Assembly (NCBI GenBank): GCA_022841345.1
Contig: JALHRR010000002.1
Location: 1-64,000, forward strand
Source: Saprospiraceae bacterium
GTDB lineage: Bacteria > Bacteroidota > Bacteroidia > Chitinophagales > Saprospiraceae
DNA length: 64,000 bases
Reading direction: 5' to 3'
Part shown: in pieces, positions 32,841 to 41,209 of the stretch
Layout: each line of letters begins with the position of its first letter
How positions within the stretch are numbered: position 1 is the stretch's first letter
Position numbers and translations under genes: made by a program
The notes under the pieces: model-generated
Database searches by the model: none
What the model saw: only the letters and a program-made list of their open reading frames with translations
Told to the model about the DNA's origin: nothing

Positions 32841-34907
32841 ATGCCCCTGAGATGGCTTTTGCCTATTTTTTTATTGCTGATTCCCGGGTTTCTCCTGGCT
32901 CAATCAACTAAAAAGGATAGCCTGCAAAATCTACTGAGCGAAAAAATTTCTATTGAATCCAGAGTTAGTGTTTTATGCGAACTTGCCAGTCTTTACTGGG
33001 TATCAAAACCAGATAGTGCACTTTATTGCTCCCGCGAAGCGCTTAAACAAGCAGAGAAATCCCAGCACAAACCCAGTATGGCTCTGGCACTGCGACATGT
33101 AGGATTATCTTACCTGCTGCAGGGAGACAACAATCTGGCCATAAACTTCCTCAATCGTTCTCTCCATATTTATACTACTATTCAAGATCAGCCCGGACTG
33201 AGTACTGTGCTTAACAACCTGGGTAATCTTTATTTTGAAAAAGGTGATGCTGAAACCTCTTTTGAATACTTTTCCAAGTCATTAAAAATCAGGGAATCTC
33301 TGGGAGATGCAAGAGAAATTGCCGCCTGCCTCCAAAATGTTGGCCAGGCACAGCAGAAAATTGCTGATTATGAAGGAGCCATTGAATCTTTTACGAAAGC
33401 TATTAAGATTTATGAATTCCTGGGAAATATCCCGCTCAAACTTCAGGCTCATAATAGCCTTGGTCAGGTTTTTATGGCGCAGGAAGAATATGATGCTGCC
33501 GGTAATCAATTCGAAATATCAATGGATCTCGCCGAAAAAACGGGAGATCTTAATTATAAGGCCATTTCACAGATGTACATCGGACAGGCTCATCTTGCAA
33601 AAAATGAATTTGTAGATGCGTATAAGTTCTTGAATGAAAGTCTCACCCTCGCACGTGACATCAATTTCGAAAGAATAGTGTTTCAGGTTTTGATCAGTCT
33701 TTCTGAATATGAACAGAAAACCAGCAATTTGGAGGAGGCTATGCGGCTGGTTCGCGAAGCTCAAACTATTGCTGAATCACAAAGCAATCTTAGCGGATTA
33801 GTTTTGACTTCTCAAATGCTGGCCACATTGTATTCCAAATCGGGTGTTTATGATATGGCCTATGCCACGCTCAAAAAATCTCTTGAATACTCAACGCAAT
33901 TGGAGTCCGCTCAGCTTACAGATCATGCACTGAATACGCGCCTGCTCCGACAAGAACTGGATTATGCACGATACCATCAGTCTGATGTGCTGCATCAATC
34001 CATTCAGACAAAGAATTATTGGGTATGGGTATTTGCTCTGATTGCTGCTTTACTGTTATTGATCTGTGTTGCGCTCATAATTCGTAACATTAACCTGAAA
34101 AAAAGCACAAAAACTCAGATAGAAAAGAAGAAACAGGAAATAGTCATGCAACAGCAAGCTTTGGAAAAGCAAGCAGAAGACTTATCCGAATTGGTTGCCA
34201 TTAAGGACAAAGTCTTCTCCATCATTGCCCATGACCTGCGCACCCCGATGAAAACCTTGAAAGGGCTTCTGGAATTGGTAGAAAATGATCTTGTAGACGA
34301 AAAAGAACTTAGGACATTTCTGGCTCAGGTAGAAAAAAACGTAGATCAGACATCGAGTCTTTTGGAGAACTTACTCATATGGGCTTCTACTCAGATGAGA
34401 GGTCTGAAATTAAATCCGGAAACATGTATAGTCAATGATATTGTCAATGATTGTATGTCCCTTTTCCGTCATCAGGCTGAAAAGAAAAATTTGATTCTGG
34501 ACAATTCCATCGAATTGCCGTATCAGGTATTTACCGATCGGGAGTCACTCAAATTTGTCATACGTAATCTGATTTCCAATGCCATCAAATACACACCTGA
34601 AGGCGGAACGATTGTAACTTATGCCATGCAGGAAGGCTCAACGCTTAGAATAGTAGTTGCAGATTCAGGTATCGGTATTCCTGAAGAAGTTCTGGACAAG
34701 CTATTCAAAAAGGAACTGAAAACCACACTGGGTACTGCAAAAGAACGCGGCTTCGGTCTGGGTCTTATCCTCTGCAAAGACATCATCGAACGCAATGGCG
34801 GTAGTATCAGCGTCCAAAGCGAACACGGAAAAGGCTCCTCTTTCACCATCTCCCTACCACTCCAACTCAAAAAAAAACCGGAGATGAGTAATGAACTGGT
34901 AATGTGA
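32841..34907 (+). CDS. TPR-containing sensor histidine kinase
   Basis: This 688-residue protein has a signal peptide or N-terminal helix (residues 1-20). A periplasmic array of about seven TPRs spans 45-355 (for example LNNLGNLYFEKGDAETSFEY). A membrane helix follows at about 393-416 and a coiled coil at 420-455. The kinase core has the H box with phospho-His464 in IIAHDLRTPM, the N box VIRNLISNAIKYTPEGG and G boxes ADSGIGIP and ERGFGLGL. The ATP lid is intact. The periplasmic TPRs suggest it senses a protein or peptide. It probably pairs with the CheY-like protein upstream. Confidence 0.93.
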   Translation: MPLRWLLPIFLLLIPGFLLAQSTKKDSLQNLLSEKISIESRVSVLCELASLYWVSKPDSALYCSREALKQAEKSQHKPSMALALRHVGLSYLLQGDNNLAINFLNRSLHIYTTIQDQPGLSTVLNNLGNLYFEKGDAETSFEYFSKSLKIRESLGDAREIAACLQNVGQAQQKIADYEGAIESFTKAIKIYEFLGNIPLKLQAHNSLGQVFMAQEEYDAAGNQFEISMDLAEKTGDLNYKAISQMYIGQAHLAKNEFVDAYKFLNESLTLARDINFERIVFQVLISLSEYEQKTSNLEEAMRLVREAQTIAESQSNLSGLVLTSQMLATLYSKSGVYDMAYATLKKSLEYSTQLESAQLTDHALNTRLLRQELDYARYHQSDVLHQSIQTKNYWVWVFALIAALLLLICVALIIRNINLKKSTKTQIEKKKQEIVMQQQALEKQAEDLSELVAIKDKVFSIIAHDLRTPMKTLKGLLELVENDLVDEKELRTFLAQVEKNVDQTSSLLENLLIWASTQMRGLKLNPETCIVNDIVNDCMSLFRHQAEKKNLILDNSIELPYQVFTDRESLKFVIRNLISNAIKYTPEGGTIVTYAMQEGSTLRIVVADSGIGIPEEVLDKLFKKELKTTLGTAKERGFGLGLILCKDIIERNGGSISVQSEHGKGSSFTISLPLQLKKKPEMSNELVM

Positions 34908-34914
34908 TTAATTA

Positions 34915-35053
34915 GCAATTAGTTGCTCAGAGTAGCTTTCAGCTACGACCTTAGGAATACAATAGTTTCGGGTTTTCTATATACACATCAGCAATCTTTG
35001 TGCGAGTGCCAGTAGCAGAAAGCTATGGAAAGCAAGAGTTTGAGTGGGCTGTT
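34915..35053 (+). repeat. Direct repeat copy 1 (about 140 bp)
   Basis: It starts GCAATTAGTTGCTCAGAG, contains a hairpin GTAGCT-TTC-AGCTAC (34932-34946) and ends GTTTGAGTGGGCTGTT. A second copy lies 180-181 bp downstream. The first 40 bases are nearly identical and the remainder is diverged. No reading frame spans it. Confidence 0.85.
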
Positions 35054-35094
35054 CATCCAGAGGCTAGTGGCCAGAGGCCAGAAGCTACTGTTTG

Positions 35095-35234
35095 GCAATT
35101 AGTTGCTCAGAGTAGCTTTCAGCTACGACCTTAGGAAAAAAATAGCCTCGCGTTACCTATTATACATATCAACAATCTTTGTTCGAGTTCCCATAGCTGA
35201 AAGTTACTGGAAGCCAGAGTTTGAGTGGGCTGTT
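35095..35234 (+). repeat. Direct repeat copy 2
   Basis: Copy 2 of the 34915 repeat, with the same hairpin at 35112-35126. Within both copies a second weak hairpin is found with changed arms (TAGCAGAAAGCTA in copy 1, TAGCTGAAAGTTA in copy 2). Both end in GGGCTGTT, linking this repeat to the GGCTGTT arrays. Similar GTAGCTTTCAGCTA text is at 18162. Confidence 0.85.
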
Positions 35235-35289
35235 AAGGCAGCCAGCAGCGTCTGTTTTAATTGAAACCTGAGGTTAGCATCTTCTTCCC

Positions 35290-35360
35290 GGCTGTTCAAC
35301 TCATAATTCATAACTCTTAACTCATAACTCCGCCTGGCTGTTTTCTCGCAGCTCGCAGCT
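35290..35360 (+). repeat. GGCTGTT word array 5
   Basis: GGCTGTT begins at 35290 and 35336, with further copies at 35047 and 35228 in the direct repeats. The linkers CATAATTCATAACTCTTAAC and CTCGCAGCTCGCAGCTCAT repeat words of array 1, in the same order as there. With the direct repeats it fills the 536-bp gap 34908-35443. Confidence 0.75.
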
Positions 35361-35381
35361 CATGGCTCGCAGCTCACAAAA

Positions 35382-35410
35382 AAAGCCTGCCATCTCACGA
35401 CAACAGGCTT
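35382..35410 (-). terminator. Terminator after groEL
   Basis: A 7-bp stem AAGCCTG/CAGGCTT with a 14-base loop is followed, on the minus strand, by TTTTTTT. It lies 34 bp past the groEL stop. Confidence 0.85.
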
Positions 35411-35443
35411 TCTTTAAGTTTCCGATTAGGAAGGAAGCAATGA

Positions 35444-37084
35444 TTACATCATTCCACCCATTCCACCGCCCATGCCTCCCATTCCACCTGGAGAAGCATC
35501 TTTAGGTTCCGGCTTATCGTTGATTACACATTCAGTAGTCAATACCATACCAGCGATTGAAGCTGCATTTTCCAATGCAATTCTCGTCACTTTAGTAGGG
35601 TCAATCACTCCTGCTGCTTTCAAATCTTCATAAATATCTGTACGTGCATTGTAACCGTAGCTTCCACTTTGGCTCATTACCTGCTGGAATACCACAGAAC
35701 CTTCAGCACCTGCATTTTCTGCAATAGTGCGAAGTGGAGATTCCAATGCTTTGCGAACGATGCTGATACCAATTGTTTCATCTTCATTGACACCTTTCAT
35801 TTCTTTAAGGCTGTTGATAGCGCGCACAAGTGCTACACCACCACCTGATACGATTCCTTCTTCAATAGCAGCTCTTGTAGCGTGCAATGCATCATCCACA
35901 CGGTCTTTCTTCTCTTTCATTTCTACCTCTGAAGGAGCACCTACATAAAGAACAGCAACTCCACCTGCCAGTTTTGCAAGACGTTCCTGTAGTTTTTCGC
36001 GGTCATAATCAGAAGTTGTTGACTCAATCTGTTGTTTGATGGAGTTGATACGAGCCTTGATATGATCATCAGAACCCAATCCATCTACAATTGTAGAATT
36101 GTCTTTGTCAATAGTGATTTTAGCAGCTTGTCCAAGGTGCTCCAATTCTGTGTTTTCCAGTTTATAGCCTTGCTCTTCTGAAATCACAGTACCACCTGTC
36201 AGGATGGCAATATCTTCCAGCATTGCTTTTCTGCGATCTCCGAATCCCGGAGCTTTCACAGCTACAATTTTCAATCCGGCACGAAGACGGTTTACAACCA
36301 ATACACCCAGTGCCTGGCTTTCAACATCTTCAGCAATGATCAATAATGGACGACCTGATTGAACAACTTTCTCAAGGATAGGTAGGATTTCCTGCATATT
36401 GGAAACCTTTTTATCATAGATAAGGATGTAAGGATTCTCATACTCAGTCACCATTTCTTCTGCATTGGTAATAAAGTAAGGAGACAAATAACCACGGTCA
36501 AACTGCATACCCATTACTTCTTCGACATAAGTATCAGTTCCTTTCGCTTCTTCCACTGTGATTACACCATCTTTGGAAACTCTCTTCATTGCATCAGCGA
36601 TCAATGCACCGATTTCCTCGTCGTTGTTAGCAGAGATAGCAGCGACTTGTTTGATTTTTTCAAAGTCATCACCGATAATTTCTGATTGACCTTTTAGGTT
36701 TTCAACAACAACTTTTACAGCTTTGTCAATACCTCTTTTAAGGTCCATAGGATTAGCACCTGAAGTTACATTTTTCATACCTGCCGTTACCATGGCTTGT
36801 GCAAGAACAGTAGCAGTAGTAGTTCCATCACCTGCAAGATCTGCAGTTTTGGAAGCAACTTCCTTTACCATTTGTGCACCCATATTCTGAACAGGATTTT
36901 CCAATTCAATTTCTTTGGCAACAGTAACACCATCTTTTGTTATAACCGGTGCGCCAAAGCTTTTTTGTATAATGACATTCCGCCCTTTAGGACCCAATGT
37001 TACTTTTACGGCATTTGCCAAAGCATCAATACCTTGTTTTAATTCCGATCTTGCTTCTGAGTTAAAGCTAATTTCTTTAGCCAT
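35444..37084 (-). CDS. groEL: Chaperonin GroEL (60 kDa)
   Basis: This 546-residue chaperonin has all domains. The equatorial ATP site is seen in [10 protein letters not shown] and [11 protein letters not shown]. The apical [14 protein letters not shown] loop and the C-terminal Gly-Gly-Met tail ([14 protein letters not shown]) are present. It forms a double heptameric ring with GroES and folds cytosolic proteins. The gene follows groES by 41 bp. Confidence 0.98.
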   Translation of the reverse strand: MAKEISFNSEARSELKQGIDALANAVKVTLGPKGRNVIIQKSFGAPVITKDGVTVAKEIELENPVQNMGAQMVKEVASKTADLAGDGTTTATVLAQAMVTAGMKNVTSGANPMDLKRGIDKAVKVVVENLKGQSEIIGDDFEKIKQVAAISANNDEEIGALIADAMKRVSKDGVITVEEAKGTDTYVEEVMGMQFDRGYLSPYFITNAEEMVTEYENPYILIYDKKVSNMQEILPILEKVVQSGRPLLIIAEDVESQALGVLVVNRLRAGLKIVAVKAPGFGDRRKAMLEDIAILTGGTVISEEQGYKLENTELEHLGQAAKITIDKDNSTIVDGLGSDDHIKARINSIKQQIESTTSDYDREKLQERLAKLAGGVAVLYVGAPSEVEMKEKKDRVDDALHATRAAIEEGIVSGGGVALVRAINSLKEMKGVNEDETIGISIVRKALESPLRTIAENAGAEGSVVFQQVMSQSGSYGYNARTDIYEDLKAAGVIDPTKVTRIALENAASIAGMVLTTECVINDKPEPKDASPGGMGGMGGGMGGMM

Positions 37085-37125
37085 GACTATTTAGTTTTTT
37101 TGTGTTTCAATGAATAAATAAATGC

Positions 37126-37389
37126 TTAAAGGATCACGAGAATATCATCTTCTCTCATGATAAGGTAGTCCTCGCCCTGATGGCTTAGTTCTTGACCGGC
37201 GTATTTGCCATACAGAACAATGTCTCCTACCTGAACAGTCATCAGATTGCCTTCTTTTCCTGGTCCAACTGCGATGACTTCTCCTCTTTGAGGTTTTTCT
37301 TTTGCAGTGTCAGGGATGATGATGCCACCTTTTGTTTTCTCTTCTGCCGTTGCCGGCTTAATTACCACTCTATCGTTGATCGGTTTCAT
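37126..37389 (-). CDS. groES: Co-chaperonin GroES (10 kDa)
   Basis: This 87-residue lid protein of GroEL begins [21 protein letters not shown] mobile loop [17 protein letters not shown] and a C-terminal [13 protein letters not shown] follow. It is the first gene of the groESL operon. No CIRCE inverted repeat is visible upstream; a TTGACA-type promoter is. Confidence 0.97.
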   Translation of the reverse strand: MKPINDRVVIKPATAEEKTKGGIIIPDTAKEKPQRGEVIAVGPGKEGNLMTVQVGDIVLYGKYAGQELSHQGEDYLIMREDDILVIL

Positions 37390-37466
37390 AGATCTTACGT
37401 TTTTTGGTTTTGAAAGTTATATAATGAAAAATGAAAATAAGTTTTCAGACATAAGCCCAACTGCTA

Positions 37467-37495
37467 AGTTTATGCCACTTTGTTTTTACTGTCAA
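37467..37495 (-). promoter_or_regulatory. Candidate promoter of groESL
   Basis: On the minus strand TTGACA (37490-37495), a 17-bp spacer and TAAACT (37467-37472) resemble a classical sigma-70 promoter rather than the TAnnTTTG type. It lies 78 bp before the groES ATG. The unusual form may reflect a different sigma factor. Confidence 0.4.
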
Positions 37496-37652
37496 TATTG
37501 CAGCTACTTTGCAATTTTTGATGTCATTCTGTTATCTGCCTCACTTTGCCTGTCAGTTCAATAGACATTATGGCAGATTATGAAGTTCCTATTTTTACTA
37601 TCTTGGGGCGTATGATCCGACTAAGAAAAAACCCTGATCAACTCTGACATTC

Positions 37653-38846
37653 ATGAAAGCAATATTGAAAAAATGGCTCCTGAATCCAAGATCTATTCTT
37701 GTCATTTACATATTATTTGCTCTGATTGCCAGTATCCAGTCTATACAGCAGGGAGAAAAACCATTTGTCGATGACGGAATACCCTACAACCAGTACAATA
37801 ATTACACTATTTTCAAGCAGTCCTTTTTTCATCTGAAGGAAGGTAAGGATTTATACATACTTTATCCGGAAGAACATTGGGATCTATATAAGTATAGCCC
37901 TAGTTTTTCAGTTGTATTTGGGGCTTTGGCTATTCTGCCGGATGGAATCGGTCTCAGTATTTGGAATCTGCTAAATGCCCTGTTCCTCTTGTATGCCATT
38001 TATCTTCTCCCCGGGATATCATTGACAAAAAAGAGCTGGATTGCATTGATTTGTCTGATCGAACTATTGACATCCATGCAGAATGAGCAGTCAAACGGAC
38101 TAATGGTCGGTTTGATAGTTTTGGCTTTTTGCATGCTGGAAAAAGATAAATATTGGCCGGCTACATTATTATTAGTAGCCACTGTATTCATTAAGATATT
38201 CGGAATTGTCGCTATGGCAATGTTTTTGTTTTATCCTAATAAATGGAAGCTTGCCCTATATTCGGTCATTTGGACTATTTTGTTATTGGCATTACCCCTG
38301 CTGTTCGTGGATCTGACTCAATATCAATTCCTGATGGAAAGTTGGAGTCGGATGCTCTCTGAGGATCATTCGATTTCACTGGGCTTTTCCGTGATGGGCT
38401 GGTTGCAGAGTTGGTTTGGAATGGAGGGGCATAAACTTTGGACCCTAATTACAGGAGTCATTCTATTTCTGCTACCACTTAGCCGCTGGAAACATTTTAA
38501 TGATTTAAATTTCAGAATTTGGACGCTTTGTTCCATTCTGATTTGGGTGGTGATTTTTAATCACAAAGCAGAGTCTCCTACATTTATCATTGCTATGGTG
38601 GGTGTTGCAATCTGGTTTATTAAATCTGAGAAAAATATATTGAACATAGCCCTGTTCGTATTGGCAATGATATTCACGTCTCTTTCACCCAGCGATTTAT
38701 TTCCGGCATCAATTCGCAGAGATTGGGTAATACCTTATGTGTTGAAAGCAGTCCCATGTATATTGATTTGGTTCAAAATTACCTGGGATTTGATAAGGAT
38801 GAATGGTAATAAAACCGAGCACAGCTTGCACTCAGAATTATCGTAA
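37653..38846 (+). CDS. GT87-like polyprenol-dependent glycosyltransferase
   Basis: This 397-residue polytopic membrane protein has about nine hydrophobic segments. The region after the first helix (FVDDGIPYNQYNNYTIFKQS, then FFHLKEGKDLYILYPEEHWD and YKYSPSFSVVFG) is the typical extracytoplasmic loop of GT87/DUF2029 mannosyltransferase-like proteins, with the acidic pair Asp-Asp as the candidate catalytic site. It probably transfers a sugar from a lipid carrier. The acceptor is unknown and no glycan operon is adjacent. It is divergent from groES. Confidence 0.75.
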   Translation: MKAILKKWLLNPRSILVIYILFALIASIQSIQQGEKPFVDDGIPYNQYNNYTIFKQSFFHLKEGKDLYILYPEEHWDLYKYSPSFSVVFGALAILPDGIGLSIWNLLNALFLLYAIYLLPGISLTKKSWIALICLIELLTSMQNEQSNGLMVGLIVLAFCMLEKDKYWPATLLLVATVFIKIFGIVAMAMFLFYPNKWKLALYSVIWTILLLALPLLFVDLTQYQFLMESWSRMLSEDHSISLGFSVMGWLQSWFGMEGHKLWTLITGVILFLLPLSRWKHFNDLNFRIWTLCSILIWVVIFNHKAESPTFIIAMVGVAIWFIKSEKNILNIALFVLAMIFTSLSPSDLFPASIRRDWVIPYVLKAVPCILIWFKITWDLIRMNGNKTEHSLHSELS

Positions 38847-38959
38847 TTCTATCTTTTGTGACTTTAAATTACCAAACTGAAGTCATTTTTGCAACCAAAA
38901 TAATTCTAAGCCGTTTTTATTTTTTTTGACAAACCATTTTTTCACAAATCTTCGAACAC

Positions 38960-39457
38960 ATGAAAAATTTATTTTTGACCTTTCTGGCAGTTCTGATGGT
39001 AGGACAGGTTTTCGCCCAGGAAAGAAAAAGAGCCAGCCCAAGAGAAACTGCAGAATTGGGTGATTTGAAAGTTGAATACAGCCGGCCATATAAAAAGGGT
39101 CGTGAGGTATTCGGAGTACTTGTTCCTTACAACCAGGTCTGGAGATTAGGCGCTGATGAGGCTACAGAAATTACATTTAAAAAAGACGCTACTTTCGGCG
39201 GTAAAAAAGTAAAAGCAGGCACCTATTCAATGTTTGCAATTCCGGGTGAAAAAGAATGGGAAATCATTCTTAACCCTGAATTAAAACAGTGGGGTGCATA
39301 CAATTATGACAAAATTAAAGACAAGGATGTAGTCAAAGTTAAAGTTCCGGTAAAGTCTCAAAAGGAAAGCACCGAACAATTCACCATAACACCTGAAGAA
39401 AAGAATTTGAAGATTGTTTGGGATAAAGCTTATGTGGAAGTTCCTTACAAAATCTGA
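38960..39457 (+). CDS. DUF2911 secreted protein
   Basis: This 165-residue protein has a signal peptide (residues 1-19, ending GQVFAQ). It matches DUF2911: RASPRETAELGDLKVEYSRP, then VPYNQVWRLGADEATEI, then KVKAGTYSMFAIPG and EWEIILNPELKQWGAYNY. The domain is periplasmic, common in Bacteroidota and of unknown function. A strong terminator follows. Confidence 0.9.
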   Translation: MKNLFLTFLAVLMVGQVFAQERKRASPRETAELGDLKVEYSRPYKKGREVFGVLVPYNQVWRLGADEATEITFKKDATFGGKKVKAGTYSMFAIPGEKEWEIILNPELKQWGAYNYDKIKDKDVVKVKVPVKSQKESTEQFTITPEEKNLKIVWDKAYVEVPYKI

Positions 39458-39501
39458 TCAGATACTCATTCTGAAGTATTCTGAGTTTTATGATAAAAGC
39501 A

Positions 39502-39540
39502 AAAGATCAATAGTGGTGGTTACTGCTATTGATCTTTCTA
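39502..39540. terminator. Bidirectional terminator after the DUF2911 gene
   Basis: A 12-bp perfect stem (AAAGATCAATAG at 39502-39513 with its complement at 39526-39537) is flanked by T-rich and A-rich runs. It separates the plus-strand DUF2911 gene from the minus-strand T9SS gene ending at 39563. Confidence 0.85.
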
Positions 39541-39562
39541 ATTTATATTTAAATTAGCTTTT

Positions 39563-40315
39563 CTAGATCTTCACTATCCTAACCACTTTCAATTCTTCCT
39601 CTCTTCGAAGTCTCAAAAAATAAACTCCAGGAGGGTATTTTTCCATATTTACAGTATATGCAACTCCCGGTTCGAAATTCTGTGTTTTCTTTTCGTCCAA
39701 CAGCTGACCAAGGTTGCTGTAAATTGCCCAGTCAATATCTATGGCTACGGAAATATCATTCTCTAATATAATAGATGGGCCATAAGAGGTCAATGTTGGA
39801 TAGATATGGAAATAATCTACTTTCTTAAAGAAGGGTAGTTTAATACAATCACTGGTTGTACCTAATTTATTATAATGGATAGAATTTACAGCGGGAGAAA
39901 TTTGGCCCTCAACAATGTTATTATTTATACTTAAAAAACTATGACCGCAGTGTGAAAGAATATATTTATCACTGTTAGTTATAATTCCAACATTCATAGC
40001 AAAAATATAATCGCTTCCGAGCATAAATCTTCCGGTTGAAAAAAAACAAGTTAGGGCACTATTGCTATTCTGTATAAAAATTTCAGAACTGACAGGGGCT
40101 ACGCCCCCCAAATAATCCACAACTTTTACTTTTATTCCAGTTGTTTCATTTGACAATACAGTACCTCTAATAATGCAAAGATTTTGACGTATATTATCAC
40201 TATTCCATGTTATAAACTCACAGAAAGTTCCCATGTATACACAAGAGCAGGCGCTCATGATCTCAGTCTGCATCATCAATGACAAGCAGTAGCAAAATAC
40301 CAGAGTTTTTTTCAT
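39563..40315 (-). CDS. T9SS-exported cysteine-rich protein, paralogue 1
   Basis: This 250-residue protein has a signal peptide (residues 1-20) followed immediately by ACSCVYMGTFCEFITW, a Cys-x-Cys ... Phe-Cys-Glu motif. It then has a beta-rich domain with ALTCFF and LSHCGHSFL cysteines and a C-terminal sorting domain (HIYPTLTSYGPSIILEND, then YPPGVYFLRLR, ending KVVRIVKI). It is adjacent and similar throughout to the next gene. The N-terminal Cys pattern recalls tissue-inhibitor-of-metalloprotease-like (NTR) folds, but this is only suggestive. Confidence 0.7.
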   Translation of the reverse strand: MKKTLVFCYCLSLMMQTEIMSACSCVYMGTFCEFITWNSDNIRQNLCIIRGTVLSNETTGIKVKVVDYLGGVAPVSSEIFIQNSNSALTCFFSTGRFMLGSDYIFAMNVGIITNSDKYILSHCGHSFLSINNNIVEGQISPAVNSIHYNKLGTTSDCIKLPFFKKVDYFHIYPTLTSYGPSIILENDISVAIDIDWAIYSNLGQLLDEKKTQNFEPGVAYTVNMEKYPPGVYFLRLRREEELKVVRIVKI

Positions 40316-40359
40316 TTTACCAGGATGTTGGAGTTTCGTTAATATTTCAAACGGTAATT

Positions 40360-41109
40360 CTAAATCTTGACAATCTTAATCACCTTCCTCTCACCTGATC
40401 TTTGAATTCTCAATAAATAAACTCCGGGAGGATACGTTTCCATGTTTAAAGTGAATTTCTCGCCAGGTACGAAGTTCTGGGCATTCTTTTCATCAAGCAA
40501 CTGACCAATGTTACTGTACACCTCCCAATCAATCAACACTGACTCTGAGGATTCCGGGTCAAGGGAGATGGATGGTCCCGCTGATGTAAGAGTAGGAAAA
40601 ATGGAAAACAATCCAATCTTCTGTTCAATTATTAGATTGCCGCATTCATTTATGGTTCCAAGCTTGCTGTAATTAATCGAATTTATGCCGGGCGCTATTT
40701 TACCTTCAACAACTTCATTATTGATCCTTAGATAACTGACACCACAGATTGTAAGACTATAAAGATCCATGCTCAATCCCCACCCTGTGTTCATAGCAAA
40801 TACAAAGTCCTTTCCAATCTCAAATCCTCCAACAAACTCTGCACAATCGGCCCCGTTTCCGCTCCTGATGAATATCTCATGGCTTACAGGCGCAGTGCCT
40901 CCCAAATGTTCTACCACTCTGACCTTCATTTTGTCTGATTCCTGAGCAATAACAGTACCTCTGATGACACAAAGATAGGGGCTTACTTCTTCACTATTAT
41001 ATGTTATAGTTTCGCAGAATGTCCCAATATAAATACAGGAGCAAGCTTTGCTTACTTCAGATTGCAATATGAAAGCAAGTAAAAATATTAATGTAAGCGC
41101 TTTTTTCAT
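40360..41109 (-). CDS. T9SS-exported cysteine-rich protein, paralogue 2
   Basis: This 249-residue product from ATG 41109 is the tandem paralogue of 39563-40315: ACSCIYIGTFCETITY, NGADCAEFVGGFEIGKDFVF, LTICGVSYLRINNEVVEG and the end YPPGVYLLRIQ ... KVIKIVKI align along their length. All six cysteine positions appear shared. The 44-bp gap and shared strand suggest an operon formed by duplication. The upstream 36 bases of the frame are excluded since the signal peptide starts at MKKALTLIF. Confidence 0.7.
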   Translation of the reverse strand: MKKALTLIFLLAFILQSEVSKACSCIYIGTFCETITYNSEEVSPYLCVIRGTVIAQESDKMKVRVVEHLGGTAPVSHEIFIRSGNGADCAEFVGGFEIGKDFVFAMNTGWGLSMDLYSLTICGVSYLRINNEVVEGKIAPGINSINYSKLGTINECGNLIIEQKIGLFSIFPTLTSAGPSISLDPESSESVLIDWEVYSNIGQLLDEKNAQNFVPGEKFTLNMETYPPGVYLLRIQRSGERKVIKIVKI

Positions 41110-41209
41110 TTGATTTACTTTTTCTGTGTCGAGTGCACAATTCAAAGATGGAATGTCAATTACAGGACGTTAAAGTATTATCAAATAGTTTGTTCGTAGC
41201 CTTTCATAT

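Noticed and set aside
37390-37652. CIRCE operator before groES
   Set aside because: No TTAGCACTC-N9-GAGTGCTAA or close variant is present.
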